Program-made: the position numbers and the translations under genes | Source: an uncultured Eubacterium sp. | GTDB taxonomy: Bacteria; Bacillota; Clostridia; Lachnospirales; Lachnospiraceae | Assembly: GCA_910579145.1 (NCBI GenBank) | Contig: CAJTTQ010000020.1 | Location: 1 to 31,869, forward strand | DNA length: 31,869 bases | Reading direction: 5' to 3' | Notes under the pieces: generated by a model | Database searches by the model: none | What the model was told of the DNA's origin: nothing | The model's input: only the letters and a program-made list of their open reading frames with translations | Part shown: piece by piece, positions 31,446 to 31,869 of the stretch | Layout of the letters: each line of letters opens with the position of its first letter | Numbering within the stretch: the stretch's first letter is position 1

Positions 31446-31869
31446 AGGGAAGTGATCTCTTTCTGCATCGTATCCAAAAATTTTTCTGCCGCCTTGGGGA
31501 AGATCTGATACTTTTTCCATAAGAGGCTCATTCCTGCTGTCAGCTCCGGCTCACAGGGAACATAGCAGAGGGTGCTGTCTCCGGTCGTGTTGATGATCTT
31601 GTCAAGGGCAAACGAATAGCCAAGTCCCTCTTTTACCATAAGGGAGGCATTGTACAGAAGATTATAGGTGGCGGCCACATGGATTTCGGCAAGGCTTTTG
31701 CCGAGCCATGACGTCAGCAGTCCGCCGTCCTTTGTATTTCGGTTAAAGATCAGCGGTTTATCCCATAAATCCTCCGGGCAGATGGATTTTTTTTCTGCCA
31801 GGGGGTCATTTTTTTTCATGAGGATCCCATAATGATCTTTCATAGGCAGCTTCATGTATTCATATTTGG
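31409..31869 (-). CDS. LysR-family regulator, C-terminal part (cut by the window edge)
   Basis: The reading frame is open to the right edge and holds about 152 residues of the C-terminal substrate-binding domain of a LysR-type regulator: KLPMKDHYGILMKKNDPLA, ICPEDLWDKPLI, MVKEGLGYSFALDKII, and ELTAGMSLLWKKYQIF. The N-terminal winged helix lies outside the window. These proteins bind DNA with a small-molecule inducer; the target here is unknown. Its last codons overlap the end of the hydrolase gene on the other strand by 37 bases. Confidence 0.85.
   Translation of the reverse strand, partial: KYEYMKLPMKDHYGILMKKNDPLAEKKSICPEDLWDKPLIFNRNTKDGGLLTSWLGKSLAEIHVAATYNLLYNASLMVKEGLGYSFALDKIINTTGDSTLCYVPCEPELTAGMSLLWKKYQIFPKAAEKFLDTMQKEITSLYRETENRYTVS

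Noticed and set aside
1..31869. CRISPR array, tRNA, rRNA, transposase, integrase
   Set aside because: I read for regular repeats with spacers, cloverleaf-like sequences and transposase motifs and saw none. A covariance-model tRNA/ncRNA search would be decisive.

Overview
The window reads like a chromosomal segment of a motile, Gram-positive anaerobe of the Clostridia, most likely a Lachnospiraceae. The evidence is a SCIFF ranthipeptide precursor with its radical SAM maturase, an mbl-flhO-flhP block with a rod-binding gene, a comFC-yvyF pair, secreted lysine-rich Ig-like proteins typical of gut clostridia, strong GGAGG ribosome sites, and TTGACA/TATAAT-type promoters. I see no rRNA, tRNA, CRISPR array, transposase or phage gene. 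The species is inferred, not seen.

Layout. 1-23: the first codons of a leftward gene, probably a PHP-domain phosphoesterase. 158-532: a TIGR04086-like membrane protein. 645-3287: an AT-rich insert carrying a secreted papain-like peptidase, a secreted Ig-like protein and the wreck of a CapK/PaaK-type adenylating enzyme. 3375-4964: scfA and scfB, the SCIFF peptide and its thioether-forming maturase. 5173-8271: the mbl actin-like gene followed by two flagellar rod/hook proteins and a rod-binding protein. 8385-10634: RecD2 helicase. 10695-11842: comFC and yvyF. 11890-14065: UDP-galactopyranose mutase and a family 2 glycosyltransferase.

14070-15196 (leftward): a PadR regulator and two small membrane proteins that look like paralogs of each other. 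They face a rightward ABC transporter unit at 15519-19117 (permease, ATPase, permease, lipoprotein). The 322-bp gap between them holds a perfect palindrome over the padR -35 box, a terminator-like hairpin and a good promoter for the transporter. 19258-21889 (leftward): an ECF sigma factor with a membrane-anchored beta-propeller protein, probably its sensor/anti-sigma partner. 22023-23306: a PLP aminotransferase, divergent from a D-2-hydroxyacid dehydrogenase (23506) that overlaps a secreted HExxHxxGxxD peptidase candidate (24449). 25620-26981: a secreted esterase with an Ig-like domain and a proline/threonine linker.

27052-29776 (leftward): SanA/YdcF-like protein, TrpB2-type enzyme and a SprA-like HExxH protein. 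30050-31445: a small protein overlapping a choloylglycine-hydrolase-family lipoprotein. The right edge cuts a LysR-type regulator.

Most of the window is core chromosome. The best candidates for something new are the insert that separates the TIGR04086-like gene from the SCIFF pair, the hairpins around scfA-scfB, the beta-propeller sigma-factor system, the PadR/two-membrane-protein/ABC unit, and the lipid-anchored Ntn hydrolase whose catalytic cysteine lies deep inside the chain.
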